NCBI RefSeq assembly: GCF_000814475.1
Contig: NZ_JSVC01000007.1
Coordinates: 1-64,000, forward strand
Direction of reading: 5' to 3'
DNA from: Flavihumibacter solisilvae
GTDB taxonomy: Bacteria; Bacteroidota; Bacteroidia; Chitinophagales; Chitinophagaceae
Length of the DNA: 64,000 nt
Both the position numbers and the translations under genes were made by a program. This document shows positions 45,852 to 55,071 of this stretch, piece by piece. Within the stretch, counting starts at the first letter, position 1. The number at the start of each line of letters is the position of its first letter. The notes beneath the pieces are model-generated. The model saw only the letters and a program-made list of their open reading frames with translations, was not told the DNA's origin and searched no databases.

Positions 45852-47180
45852 ATGATCAGAAAAATTCTTCTTTCCCTGGTATTACTGGCCTCTTTTGCTA
45901 TTACCAGGGCCCAGAGCAGTGCAGAACTGAAGAAGAAGCAGGCAGAGATACAGCAGGAAATTGATGAGCTTCGCCAACAGCTGGACCAGACCAAGAAATA
46001 CAAACGCCAGAGCCTGAGCGAACTGAACCTTGTTCAGAAGAAACTAAGGCTGCGGGAATCCCAGATCCGGAACATCAATAACCAGATCGAACTGATCCAG
46101 GGAAATATCAACCAGAACTGGCGTGATATTGTAAAGCTCAGGGCTGAACTCGACACCCTGAAAATGCAATACCAGGAGAGTGTGGTTTACGCATATATGA
46201 ACAGGAGCAACTACGACTTCCTGAACTTTATTTTTTCCGCCGGCAGTTTCAACGATGCGCTTAAGCGTATGGCTTACCTGAAGTCATATCGCTCATATCG
46301 TGAGCAACAGGCTACCAACTATCGCAATACGTGGACACAGCTGCAGCAGAAGATCGATGGACTAAACAAAAACAAGGCGGAGAAGAGTGCGGCACTTGAC
46401 GAGCAAAACAAACAGTTCAAAGTACTCGCTGACGAGAAAAAGGAAAAGGATGCCGTAGTATCAAAGATCAAAAGCCAGGAAAAGGAACTGCTGAACGATA
46501 TGGCAGCCAAAAGGAAGCAGGATGCCAGGTTGAAAAATGCAATCAGTGCGGCAATCAGGCGCGAAATAGCCGAGGCTAAAAAGCGGGCAGCTGCAGAGAG
46601 GGAAAAAAAGGAAAAGGAGGACGCAGCCAAAAGAGCTGCAGCCGCAAAAGAAGAAAAGAAAGATAATGCAGAAACTGGCAAGTCAACCGCAGCAACGCGT
46701 CCGGAAAAACCTGCAAAGGAAAATAAGCCGTTAAGTGTACTTGAAAGCAGTGAAGACGTGAAGCTTGTTTCGGATAATTTCGAAAAGAACAGGGGCAGCC
46801 TCCCGTGGCCGGTGAATGCTGGAAGGATAGCAATGGGCTTTGGGCGGCAAAAATATGAAGGTCTGTCTGTGGATTATGACAATCCGGGCATAACGATCGA
46901 AGCAGATGCGGGAAGTTCGGTGAAGGCAGTATTTGATGGGGAAGTGGTATCAGTAATTTCGGTTGGACCAGTTCAGGGTGTGATCATGAGGCATGGAAAA
47001 TATTTTACTACTTACAGTAATCTTTCATCGGTAGCCGTAGGAAAAGGTAACCAGGTTAAGATCGGCCAGGTGATCGGAAAACTCGATGAAAAAGATAGCG
47101 GCCGCGGTGAGCTTGAGTTTATTATAACGAACGACAAAAACACCAACCTAAACCCGGAACATTGGTTACGGCACAAGTGA
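45852..47180 (+). CDS. EnvC-like protein, coiled coil plus degenerate LytM (M23) domain
   Basis: A 442-residue periplasmic protein. Signal peptide 1-20; long coiled coils from about 22 to 270, then an Ala/Lys/Glu-rich linker, and a LytM domain from about 310. The zinc ligands of active M23 enzymes are missing: the HxxxD region reads NPGITIEA and the HxH region reads GELEFII. It therefore fits the EnvC/NlpD class, which activates amidases that split septal murein instead of cutting murein itself. Confidence 0.88.
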   Translation: MIRKILLSLVLLASFAITRAQSSAELKKKQAEIQQEIDELRQQLDQTKKYKRQSLSELNLVQKKLRLRESQIRNINNQIELIQGNINQNWRDIVKLRAELDTLKMQYQESVVYAYMNRSNYDFLNFIFSAGSFNDALKRMAYLKSYRSYREQQATNYRNTWTQLQQKIDGLNKNKAEKSAALDEQNKQFKVLADEKKEKDAVVSKIKSQEKELLNDMAAKRKQDARLKNAISAAIRREIAEAKKRAAAEREKKEKEDAAKRAAAAKEEKKDNAETGKSTAATRPEKPAKENKPLSVLESSEDVKLVSDNFEKNRGSLPWPVNAGRIAMGFGRQKYEGLSVDYDNPGITIEADAGSSVKAVFDGEVVSVISVGPVQGVIMRHGKYFTTYSNLSSVAVGKGNQVKIGQVIGKLDEKDSGRGELEFIITNDKNTNLNPEHWLRHK

Positions 47181-47201
47181 TGGCAGGCATCTTATAAAAG
47201 C

Positions 47202-47231
47202 AAAAGCAACCATATCGGTTGCTTTTGTTTT
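47202..47231 (+). terminator. Terminator after the EnvC-like gene
   Basis: AAAAGCAACC (47202-47211) pairs with GGTTGCTTTT (47217-47226) around ATATC, followed by GTTTTT. Confidence 0.85.
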
Positions 47232-47281
47232 TCTCAATTAAAGAACAGATGCTTCATCCCGTCACAAAAAATTTGTTTGAA

Positions 47282-48721
47282 TCAGTTCACATCCCAGAAC
47301 AGTTTAATGTTGGTCTTATCGAGTCCACCTGGTAATTTACCTTTTGCTGACTCCCAGTTAGCCGTATTCAGGTTTTGTTCAGCAACCGGGTAAGTATACC
47401 TCCACGGAATCGGTTCAACAGTAGTAGGAGGCGCAACCAGGTCAGGAACATCAAATCGACGCCACTCTGTCCATGCTTCCCATCCCCTGTCATATAAGGC
47501 GAACCACTTCTGCATTCCGATCTTTTCCCTCCAGTCTCCTGATGCAGTAGCATAATTCACCTGCGGGTTGGCGAGGTAGGAAGAGATATCTTCTACCGGA
47601 ACACCCCAGGAAGCCATTGCATTGGTTAACGCGTTATTATAATGTTCTTCCGCAGATCCACCAACTGCAAAGCCTCTTTCTACTGCTTCTGCAAGCAGGA
47701 ATTCCACATCATAATAAGTAAGCAGTGGTGACGGGAAATCAGGCTCTGTTGATGCTTCTGAAGGCTGGGAATAAGAATTATAGTTGTTATTGGTGCCATA
47801 AATGCCACCCTTATAACCTCCCACATCCGGAACTTCAGTAAAATATACTCCGAGTCTGGGATCGTCTATATCCACCAGCGCATCCAGGAATGTGTTTGCC
47901 GCAACAAAATCATTCCGGCCGCTCTGAACCAGTTCTTCCCATACAGGATTGTGATTCGGTGGCGCACCCAGGTACTGGAAGGTCAGGTCGTCGGCTGATG
48001 AAGTAAATACTCCCCCGGCCACTGCAGATTCGACTGCCGCACGGGCTTTCCCTTCATCAACATCAGCCAGCAGCATACCCAGTTTCAGTTTAAGACTATT
48101 ACCATATTTCACCCATTGTGCCATATCACCACCGTAAAAGAGATCGGCATCACCGAAGCCTTCTTCATCAACATTGATCGATGAAATAGCAGCTGTGAGC
48201 CTTGCGAGCAGGTCATCCATTACTGTTGCAGCATCATCATATTGAGGTTGCAGGTTTTCAAATGTGAGTGCCTGTGTATATGGGATATCGCCGTATGTAT
48301 TTACCAAAACGGAATAAGCATGAACCGTGAGGATCTCATTCATGGCCAGCTGGTTTGCTTTGACAACCGGGTCAAGCAGCTGGTCTTCATTCACGAGTTT
48401 TGTTGATTCATTCAGGTCTTTCAACACGTCACGATAAATGGCATTCCAGAAATTCTGGGGAATATTCCGTGTGTTGAGGTCATACTGGCTTTCGTCGGGA
48501 TAAGTTGTCTGTGCCCATTGCTGTGCCAATAGCCTGAAGATATTTGAGTTTACGTTCGGAGTTGTCATCGCATCTGCAAATTCTTTTTCAGCATTCGTCA
48601 ACAATGAACCTGGCGGCACTACGGTCGCTTGTTTCTGCGGATCGTTCAGGTTTTTGGTACATGAAGGAGCAACAAGGACCAGGAAAGCGCTTATAATTAT
48701 GAATATCTTTTTCATGTTCAT
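47282..48721 (-). CDS. SusD/RagB-like outer-membrane lipoprotein (SusD_2 type)
   Basis: A 479-residue surface lipoprotein (lipobox VAPSC, Cys21; Met3 could be the start). The helical TPR-rich fold is suggested by AQQWAQTTYPDESQYD, NQLAMNEILTVHAYSVLVNTYGDIPY and YDVEFLLAEAVERG. It acts as the lid and ligand-binding subunit over the SusC channel. It follows susC by 5 bases. No glycoside hydrolase is adjacent, so the ligand is unknown and may be peptides. Confidence 0.92.
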   Translation of the reverse strand: MNMKKIFIIISAFLVLVAPSCTKNLNDPQKQATVVPPGSLLTNAEKEFADAMTTPNVNSNIFRLLAQQWAQTTYPDESQYDLNTRNIPQNFWNAIYRDVLKDLNESTKLVNEDQLLDPVVKANQLAMNEILTVHAYSVLVNTYGDIPYTQALTFENLQPQYDDAATVMDDLLARLTAAISSINVDEEGFGDADLFYGGDMAQWVKYGNSLKLKLGMLLADVDEGKARAAVESAVAGGVFTSSADDLTFQYLGAPPNHNPVWEELVQSGRNDFVAANTFLDALVDIDDPRLGVYFTEVPDVGGYKGGIYGTNNNYNSYSQPSEASTEPDFPSPLLTYYDVEFLLAEAVERGFAVGGSAEEHYNNALTNAMASWGVPVEDISSYLANPQVNYATASGDWREKIGMQKWFALYDRGWEAWTEWRRFDVPDLVAPPTTVEPIPWRYTYPVAEQNLNTANWESAKGKLPGGLDKTNIKLFWDVN

Positions 48722-48726
48722 AAGTT

Positions 48727-51700
48727 TTAAAATTTAAGACGCAGGTTGAATCCAATGTTGCGGGTTGTTGGATAAGCTCCACCCTGGTACCCCTGGAGGT
48801 TTCCTGAGCTGAGACCTTCTTCAGGATCAGCATAAGGAAGATTCTTGTCTATGATCCAAAGGTTCCTTCCAATAATTGAAAAATCAATTCCCTTAAATCC
48901 TTTGATTTTGCTCAGTATTGATTTCGGGATGGAATAGGTAATTGCAACTTCACGCAATTTGACAAAACCGGCGTCGTAAACGAATCCTGCTGCAGGTTGA
49001 TAACGATAGCCAAATGCACCGTAGTTGATTGCTTCTACCCTGATGTCATTGGGTTTACCATCAGGTAGTACACCCGGACGAATGATACCTCCACCTTCCG
49101 CGATCGGGCTACGCAATGGATTACCGAGGTCATTCAGCCCTGCTGTTTCTTCAGGCATACCAGTTGAGAGGCCATAATACATATCGAGTGAAAATATATC
49201 GCCGCCCTTTTTTATGTCAATGAGGAAACTGAGTGAAAAGTCTTTGTACTTTAATGTGTTTTGAACGCCACCGATCCAGTCAGGATTAGCGTTACCTATC
49301 ACTTCATTGCTCGTTGCCGAGAACATGTAACGACCAGTAGAAGGATCTATGATTGGCTTGCCATTTTCATGGTAAACAAAGTTAGCTCCGCGGATGGTTC
49401 CGTATGGTTCACCCTTTGTTGCATTAATGGAAACACCACCCTGGAAGTTTGCAAGCAGGATGTTATCCACCACGTTGCCAAATTCATCCGTATAGATATC
49501 TATTACTTCGTTCCTGTTCCGGGTGAAGTTGAGGTTGAGTGTCCAGCTGAAATTCCTGTTTTTCACAGGAACGAAGAACGCTGATGCTTCCCAACCCTGG
49601 TTTTGTACATCCCCGGTGTTAATGTACCTGTTCGCATATCCTGTGGCAGAAGATACGGCAACGGGCACGATCTGGTTGATGGTATTTGTCCGGTAGTAGG
49701 ACACATCAAATCCCAGCCGGCTGTTCAGGAAAGCCATTTCAAGGCCGATTTCCTTACTGCGGGTGCGTTCCGGTTTCAACTCGGGGTTGTTCTTTGTAGG
49801 TGCTACAGAGAATAGCGGAATGCCATTGTAGGGAGTTGGTTTGTCATATACGTCCTGTATACTGAGCGGAGGTGCATCAGCACCAACCTCTGCATAGTTT
49901 GCACGTAGCTTACCATAACTCAGCCAGTCAGGCTGAACAAGCTTTGAAAACACAAAGCCCAAAGAAACAGAAGGATACCAATACACGTCATTATCGTCAG
50001 GTAATGTACTGGACTGGTCACGGCGAATGCTTCCTTCCAGGAAAACCATGTCACGCCAACCAAAACTCGCCTGTGCAAACACGCCACCAACCTCTATTTC
50101 CTTAAGCTCTTCGGTTGGTGCTTCAATCGGGTTAATGGAGTTGGAGAGCGAATACAGCCTTGGAACATACAATCCACCGTTCGTTGTAGAAAGAGTAGAT
50201 TCCAGCTTGCTCCTGCGCAGGTTAGCTCCCACAAGTCCTTTCAGGCTGATGTCGTCGGTAAGGTTTGTGTTCGCATTCACGATGAGGTCATAGTTGTACT
50301 CCTGCCAGCTGCGATTGAACTTACTGTATTTGGAAACATCTATTGAACCAACTGCAATGCGTTCTTCCTGTTGTTCATTGTAATTGTCGAGTGTAACACG
50401 TCCCATTACATTCAGCCAATCTGTGATTTTGTAGTTTGCTGTGATGTTCCCGAACCAGCGGATGCGGGAGTCATTCTCATAGTTTTCGTAACGTGTCCAG
50501 TAAGGGTTGTCCCAATAGATCGGAACGAGGTCTGCAGGGTCCGCCCAGTTCCAGGTGATGTTCTGAAGGTTCCTCTTATATGCAGCTTCCTGTTCATTTA
50601 TGTCAACATTCATCTGCCACCACTGGCGGAAACCGCCCATCAGGTTCTTTGAATCGTACCCCGTACCATAACGGCCATAGCCATCAACTTTCGAGAAGTT
50701 GATGCTACCGGAAACAGAAAACTTATCAGTAACATTATACTGAGCACCCAGGTTTACCAGGTCCTTGTTCAGCTTACTGTTGGGAAGTATTCCCTTGTCA
50801 GTATTTTTTGTATAACCCAGCTTGAACCATCCCCTGTCATTACCTCCGTCGAACACGACGCTATTGCTTGTTGTAAGCGCATCGCGGAAGAAATCGATCG
50901 GAGTTGAATTGGCAACCTGCCATGGACGAGCTTTCCCAAAGTTGGGTCCTGCCTGGTCGAAAGCATCCCACTGGTACACCATTAGGTTCGGGTCGAATCG
51001 TGCACCATAAGAAGCATCTTCACTTGTTGGAGTAACCAGGTCCTTGGTTCCATCGCCGTTGATATCGCGATAAAGGAACTGGCCTGAAGGATCTTCATAA
51101 TAGTGACCATATCCTCCGCCATATAATTTCTGGTGCGTGATAAAAGTTTCTTTATCGACCTTTCCAATTGTGATACCGGTGTTGACCGTAATACCAAGCC
51201 CCCTGGAACCTTTTTTTGTTGTGATCATGACCACACCATTGGATGCACGTGAACCATAGAGTGCAGTTGCTGCTGCGCCCTTCAGCACGTTCACTGATTC
51301 GATATCATCAGGGTTGATGTCTGCCGCTGCATTACCATAATCGTAGCCTCCGCGGCCGGTACGTTGATCCTGTGTGTTTGTATTTGAGTTATCGAATGGA
51401 ACACCATCAACAACAAACAATGCCTGGTTTGAGCCACTCAATGTTTTTGAACCACGGATCACGATATTGGTTGAACCGCCCATGGAGTTGTTGCGGTTAA
51501 CCTGTACACCGGAGACTTTACCTGAAAGTGAGTTGACGAAATTATTATCTCGTGCGCGGGTGATATCTTCGCTGTTTACTTTCTGTGCAGCATAGCCTAA
51601 CTCGTTCTTACTTCTTCTTATACCCAAAGCGGTTACAACAACTTCACTTAAACTGCTCGTTGATTTCATTGTAACAGGAACGACTGTCTGATCGCCTACT

Positions 51701-51945
51701 GCCACCTCAAATGTTTCGAAACTTGTTGCTGAAACCTGTAGTGTAGATCCGGCAGGAACTTCAATCTTAAAGTTCCCCTCCTGGTCGGCAGCTACCCCCG
51801 CTGAGCTGCCTTTGACTTTTACAGATGCAAAGGGAACAGGATTTCCTTTGTCATCTTTCACCTGACCCGTAATAGTACGGGTTTGTCCGTACGCTAAAGC
51901 TCCCACAAGCAATAGCGTCAATAGGATTGACGAAATCTTTCTCAT
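48727..51945 (-). CDS. SusC/RagA family TonB-linked outer-membrane transporter
   Basis: A 1072-residue TonB-dependent channel. Signal peptide about 1-20, an N-terminal carboxypeptidase-regulatory-like beta-sandwich (ITGQVKDDKGNPVPFASVKVKGSS), the SusC box near SEVVVTALGIRRSKNELGYA, a plug domain with NNFVNSLSGKVSGVQVNR and ALYGSRASNGVVMITTKKG, and a 22-strand barrel ending in NIGFNLRLKF. It imports an oligomer in partnership with the downstream SusD. Confidence 0.95.
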   Translation of the reverse strand: MRKISSILLTLLLVGALAYGQTRTITGQVKDDKGNPVPFASVKVKGSSAGVAADQEGNFKIEVPAGSTLQVSATSFETFEVAVGDQTVVPVTMKSTSSLSEVVVTALGIRRSKNELGYAAQKVNSEDITRARDNNFVNSLSGKVSGVQVNRNNSMGGSTNIVIRGSKTLSGSNQALFVVDGVPFDNSNTNTQDQRTGRGGYDYGNAAADINPDDIESVNVLKGAAATALYGSRASNGVVMITTKKGSRGLGITVNTGITIGKVDKETFITHQKLYGGGYGHYYEDPSGQFLYRDINGDGTKDLVTPTSEDASYGARFDPNLMVYQWDAFDQAGPNFGKARPWQVANSTPIDFFRDALTTSNSVVFDGGNDRGWFKLGYTKNTDKGILPNSKLNKDLVNLGAQYNVTDKFSVSGSINFSKVDGYGRYGTGYDSKNLMGGFRQWWQMNVDINEQEAAYKRNLQNITWNWADPADLVPIYWDNPYWTRYENYENDSRIRWFGNITANYKITDWLNVMGRVTLDNYNEQQEERIAVGSIDVSKYSKFNRSWQEYNYDLIVNANTNLTDDISLKGLVGANLRRSKLESTLSTTNGGLYVPRLYSLSNSINPIEAPTEELKEIEVGGVFAQASFGWRDMVFLEGSIRRDQSSTLPDDNDVYWYPSVSLGFVFSKLVQPDWLSYGKLRANYAEVGADAPPLSIQDVYDKPTPYNGIPLFSVAPTKNNPELKPERTRSKEIGLEMAFLNSRLGFDVSYYRTNTINQIVPVAVSSATGYANRYINTGDVQNQGWEASAFFVPVKNRNFSWTLNLNFTRNRNEVIDIYTDEFGNVVDNILLANFQGGVSINATKGEPYGTIRGANFVYHENGKPIIDPSTGRYMFSATSNEVIGNANPDWIGGVQNTLKYKDFSLSFLIDIKKGGDIFSLDMYYGLSTGMPEETAGLNDLGNPLRSPIAEGGGIIRPGVLPDGKPNDIRVEAINYGAFGYRYQPAAGFVYDAGFVKLREVAITYSIPKSILSKIKGFKGIDFSIIGRNLWIIDKNLPYADPEEGLSSGNLQGYQGGAYPTTRNIGFNLRLKF

Positions 51946-52052
51946 GTTCGTTTAGTTTTGATTAGAAAAACGGGATAGCATCTGTTAAGGACATGCAAAT
52001 TCTGTACGAGGCTTATCCAGTGGGCGCTACAGGGTAAAAATATTTTTTCCAT

Positions 52053-52150
52053 GAACGCCGCATCATGATCGCGGGCATTCTTTAAGTCGAATCGGGGAAT
52101 TTTATGTACACGATGAAACGCAGCAGGGACGCTGATTTCAGCGCCCCTGC
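52053..52150. terminator. Two hairpins between the M16 genes and susC
   Basis: Bases 52123-52150 form a 12-bp stem (GCAGGG/CCCTGC plus CGCTGA/TCAGCG) with one A-C mismatch. Bases 52053-52080 form a second, imperfect stem. On the minus strand both lie after the M16 operon and before susC. They probably end the M16 transcript or shape the susC leader. The rest of this 278-base gap shows no gene. Confidence 0.45.
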
Positions 52151-52223
52151 ATATTGAAATTATCTTGTCCGTTTTACGATCGTTGGCGTGCAAACATCAA
52201 CAAGGAAATATTTGCATTTTTTA

Positions 52224-53621
52224 CTAAAATGCTTTTTTTACGGCACGCGTTTTTTTGATTTCTTCTAATTGATTGTCTATCTGTTTTTTATCTCCGACAA
52301 GTACCAGTGTCATGTCTTCATACCTTAAATGTTTTTTTGTCATGTTTTGTACCTGTTGCGGAGTAACTGAATAAATATCCTTTATCCTGTTGGTAAGGTA
52401 ACTGTCCTTTAAACTATTCATGTCAATGAAAACCAATTGATCTATAATGCCATCCGCACTTGAATTGGTCAGCACAAAACTTCCTGCTTCATAGTTCTGA
52501 ATTCCTTTAAGTTCTTCTATATCAGGAGCTTTCTCCTGTAGCCCGCGTATTTCCTTACTGATCTCTGCCAAAGATGCAGCAGTATGTTCACTGGTAACGT
52601 CAGCTTTCTCATACCAAACCGCCATTTTCTGCCTGTTCTGGATGGTACTGTACGGGCTGTAGGTATAGCCCTTATCTTCACGGATGTTCCTCGTGATCCT
52701 TGATCCGAATGATCCACCCAGCAGTGAGTTCGTTATTTCGAGTTGGGTGTATTCGGCACTTTTGGGATCAGGCACGGGGGTTCCAAGGAGGATGACCGTC
52801 TGCGGGGCATCGGGCCTCTCCACTATAGCTATTTCATTGCTGCGTTGCTGAACAGCGGGAGGGTAATTAATCGCTGGTCCTTTTGTCCAGGATGAGAAGC
52901 TTTTTGTGATCGACTGCTCAACCGCCTTCTGGTCAAAATTACCGGCGATATAAATTGAGCTGCGCTGTGCGCCAAAATTATCAGCATAGAACTTTTTTGC
53001 CTTCTCAACGGAAAGCGCCGCCAGCATTTCTTCAGTAGGTAGCTTGTTACTATAAGGATGGTCGCCGTAGATCATCGTGAAGAACTTTTCAGAAGCCTGG
53101 GCGTCAGGTTGTGCCTTCCGCACGCTGAGATCGCGTTTAAGGTCGTTTTTAAGCCGATCTGCCGAGGATGCGGGAAATGCCGGATCGGTTACCAGTTCGG
53201 CAAGAAGGCCCAGGAATTCAGGCGCAAATTCAGCCAATACGGAACCGCCGATCGAAATCGTTTCCATACCCACACTGACAGTCAGGCGTCCGCCCATTGC
53301 AGCAACTTTTTTCGAGAGACTGGCGAGATCGTTTTTTGTACTGCCTTCCTCCAGGAATTTGCCTGTGTATTTTGCCAGCCACCGGGCGACTTTTGGTTCA
53401 TGTACCTGGCCGGTCCGGATCACAAGTTCCACTGTTACTTTAGGAATATTGCCATACGGGATCATGGTCGCTTTCATTCCATTCGGGAGCTCCATCTTTT
53501 TATAGACAGGTAGTTTGAAATCTTTGGGTTTGCCGGCAGGTGGCAATGTTTCCTGGGCAAATGAAAGCAGGCCGGTTGTTGTTACGGCAAGGCAGGTGAG
53601 TATGCTGGTAATTACTTTCAT
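52224..53621 (-). CDS. M16 family protein, non-catalytic partner
   Basis: A 465-residue secreted protein (signal peptide about 1-22). It has the M16 fold, but the HxxEH zinc motif is absent: the expected place reads ARWLAKYTGKFLEEGS (79-94). It keeps the substrate-binding R/Y motif GSFGSRITRNIREDKGYTYS (304-322). In M16B heterodimers one subunit supplies zinc and the other the R/Y motif. It overlaps its catalytic partner by 4 bases and would act in the periplasm. Confidence 0.9.
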   Translation of the reverse strand: MKVITSILTCLAVTTTGLLSFAQETLPPAGKPKDFKLPVYKKMELPNGMKATMIPYGNIPKVTVELVIRTGQVHEPKVARWLAKYTGKFLEEGSTKNDLASLSKKVAAMGGRLTVSVGMETISIGGSVLAEFAPEFLGLLAELVTDPAFPASSADRLKNDLKRDLSVRKAQPDAQASEKFFTMIYGDHPYSNKLPTEEMLAALSVEKAKKFYADNFGAQRSSIYIAGNFDQKAVEQSITKSFSSWTKGPAINYPPAVQQRSNEIAIVERPDAPQTVILLGTPVPDPKSAEYTQLEITNSLLGGSFGSRITRNIREDKGYTYSPYSTIQNRQKMAVWYEKADVTSEHTAASLAEISKEIRGLQEKAPDIEELKGIQNYEAGSFVLTNSSADGIIDQLVFIDMNSLKDSYLTNRIKDIYSVTPQQVQNMTKKHLRYEDMTLVLVGDKKQIDNQLEEIKKTRAVKKAF

Positions 53622-54994
53622 TTTGATTCTTTTTTTGCTGGTTCTGTGATCAGGATAGTACGGTTGCCGGGAGTCAGGTAGGTACTGATTGTTTTACGCA
53701 CCAGTTCCGGGGTGACCTGCCTGAATTCCTGCTCAAGGGAATTCACCCTCGACGGGTTATCATCGAACAGGGCGAAGCATGCCAGCATATCTGCCAGACC
53801 GATGCCATAAAAGCCACCAAGGTTATCATACAGGAATGAGCGCATTTTCACCATTGCAAGTTTTATCGACTCATCACTCACTTCCTTCCCGATGTCAGCA
53901 ATGGCAAGGTCAACCTGGGTAATAATGGAGTCTGAAGGAACAGTGCCGTCATAAATCAGGTCGGTCATCCACAACATAGGTCCGTTGTAATTGAACATGT
54001 TGCCGAGGTAGTTGATGCCACCGTTTACATTGGCAGTTATCCCTTTTTGTTGTACAAGCCTGTGGTAAAGCCTGCTGTCTTTTCCTTTTACGAGTAATTG
54101 ATCAATAAGCCCCATTGCATAATATTCCGGCGTATTGCGCGGCGGCATTTTATATGCGATGGCAATGGCAGGTTTATTGATGAGCGCGTCTTCTTTAGTG
54201 AATCGTTTTTCCTTCTGTTGTACAGGTTCGGCCAGGTCAGGAGTTGAAGGCAGTGTTGACGATGGTATGGCCGAAAAATACTTCTCTATCCATTTTTTTG
54301 CATCGGCTGTTTCAAAGTCTCCGACTATTACAAGTGCAGCATTGTTGGGAGCATAATAAGTTTCGAAGAACTTCTTTACATCATCAAGATTTGCGGAGTC
54401 GAGGTCTTTCAGATCGCCATAGAAATTGTGTGCATTGTACCAGTTTTCATTTGCATACTGCGGCATGTCGAGCCATGGAAAGCCTCCGTACGGGCGGTTG
54501 AGAACGTTAACTTTTACTTCATTTTTCACCACGCCCTGTTGGTTCGTGAGTGAGGCCTGGTTCAGGTCGAGTCCTTTCATCCTGTCGGCTTCAGCCCAGA
54601 GGATGGGTTCGAGCATATGTGCCGGCATCACTTCGAAATAGTTGGTAAAGTCAAATCTTGTTGACCCGTTGTTGAAGCCGCCATTCCTTTCAGTAAGTTT
54701 ATCGAATTCGCCCTTTGGGAAATTCTTTGATCCCTGGAACATCATGTGTTCGAAGAGATGTGCGAAGCCTGTCCGGTTCTTCGGCTCAATCCGGAAGCCA
54801 ATGTTATAGTAAACCGCCACCGTCACAATTGGCGCATGTTTATCTGGTGAGAGAACCACTTTAAGACCGTTAGTCAGTTTGTAGTATTCCACCGGGATGG
54901 TCATGCCTTTCTGGGCCCCTGCAGCAAGTGGAGCAATGAACAACAGAAAAATAACCCGGACTAATAACCTGGTAAATGAATGTGTCATTCGCAA
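53618..54994 (-). CDS. M16 family zinc metallopeptidase, catalytic subunit
   Basis: A 458-residue secreted peptidase (signal peptide about 1-27, ending AGAQ). The inverted zinc motif is HLFEH (His79, Glu82, His83), with a downstream Glu159 (VVKNEV) as the third ligand. Such enzymes degrade short peptides in the periplasm. It is first in a two-gene operon and coupled to its non-catalytic partner by a 4-base overlap. Confidence 0.93.
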   Translation of the reverse strand: MRMTHSFTRLLVRVIFLLFIAPLAAGAQKGMTIPVEYYKLTNGLKVVLSPDKHAPIVTVAVYYNIGFRIEPKNRTGFAHLFEHMMFQGSKNFPKGEFDKLTERNGGFNNGSTRFDFTNYFEVMPAHMLEPILWAEADRMKGLDLNQASLTNQQGVVKNEVKVNVLNRPYGGFPWLDMPQYANENWYNAHNFYGDLKDLDSANLDDVKKFFETYYAPNNAALVIVGDFETADAKKWIEKYFSAIPSSTLPSTPDLAEPVQQKEKRFTKEDALINKPAIAIAYKMPPRNTPEYYAMGLIDQLLVKGKDSRLYHRLVQQKGITANVNGGINYLGNMFNYNGPMLWMTDLIYDGTVPSDSIITQVDLAIADIGKEVSDESIKLAMVKMRSFLYDNLGGFYGIGLADMLACFALFDDNPSRVNSLEQEFRQVTPELVRKTISTYLTPGNRTILITEPAKKESK

Positions 54995-55071
54995 TAAGAT
55001 TGTAACCTAATATATGTTATTTATTCTTACTGCGAAGGGGGGAATCAATGAACGGTGATTACCTGTTGTGA

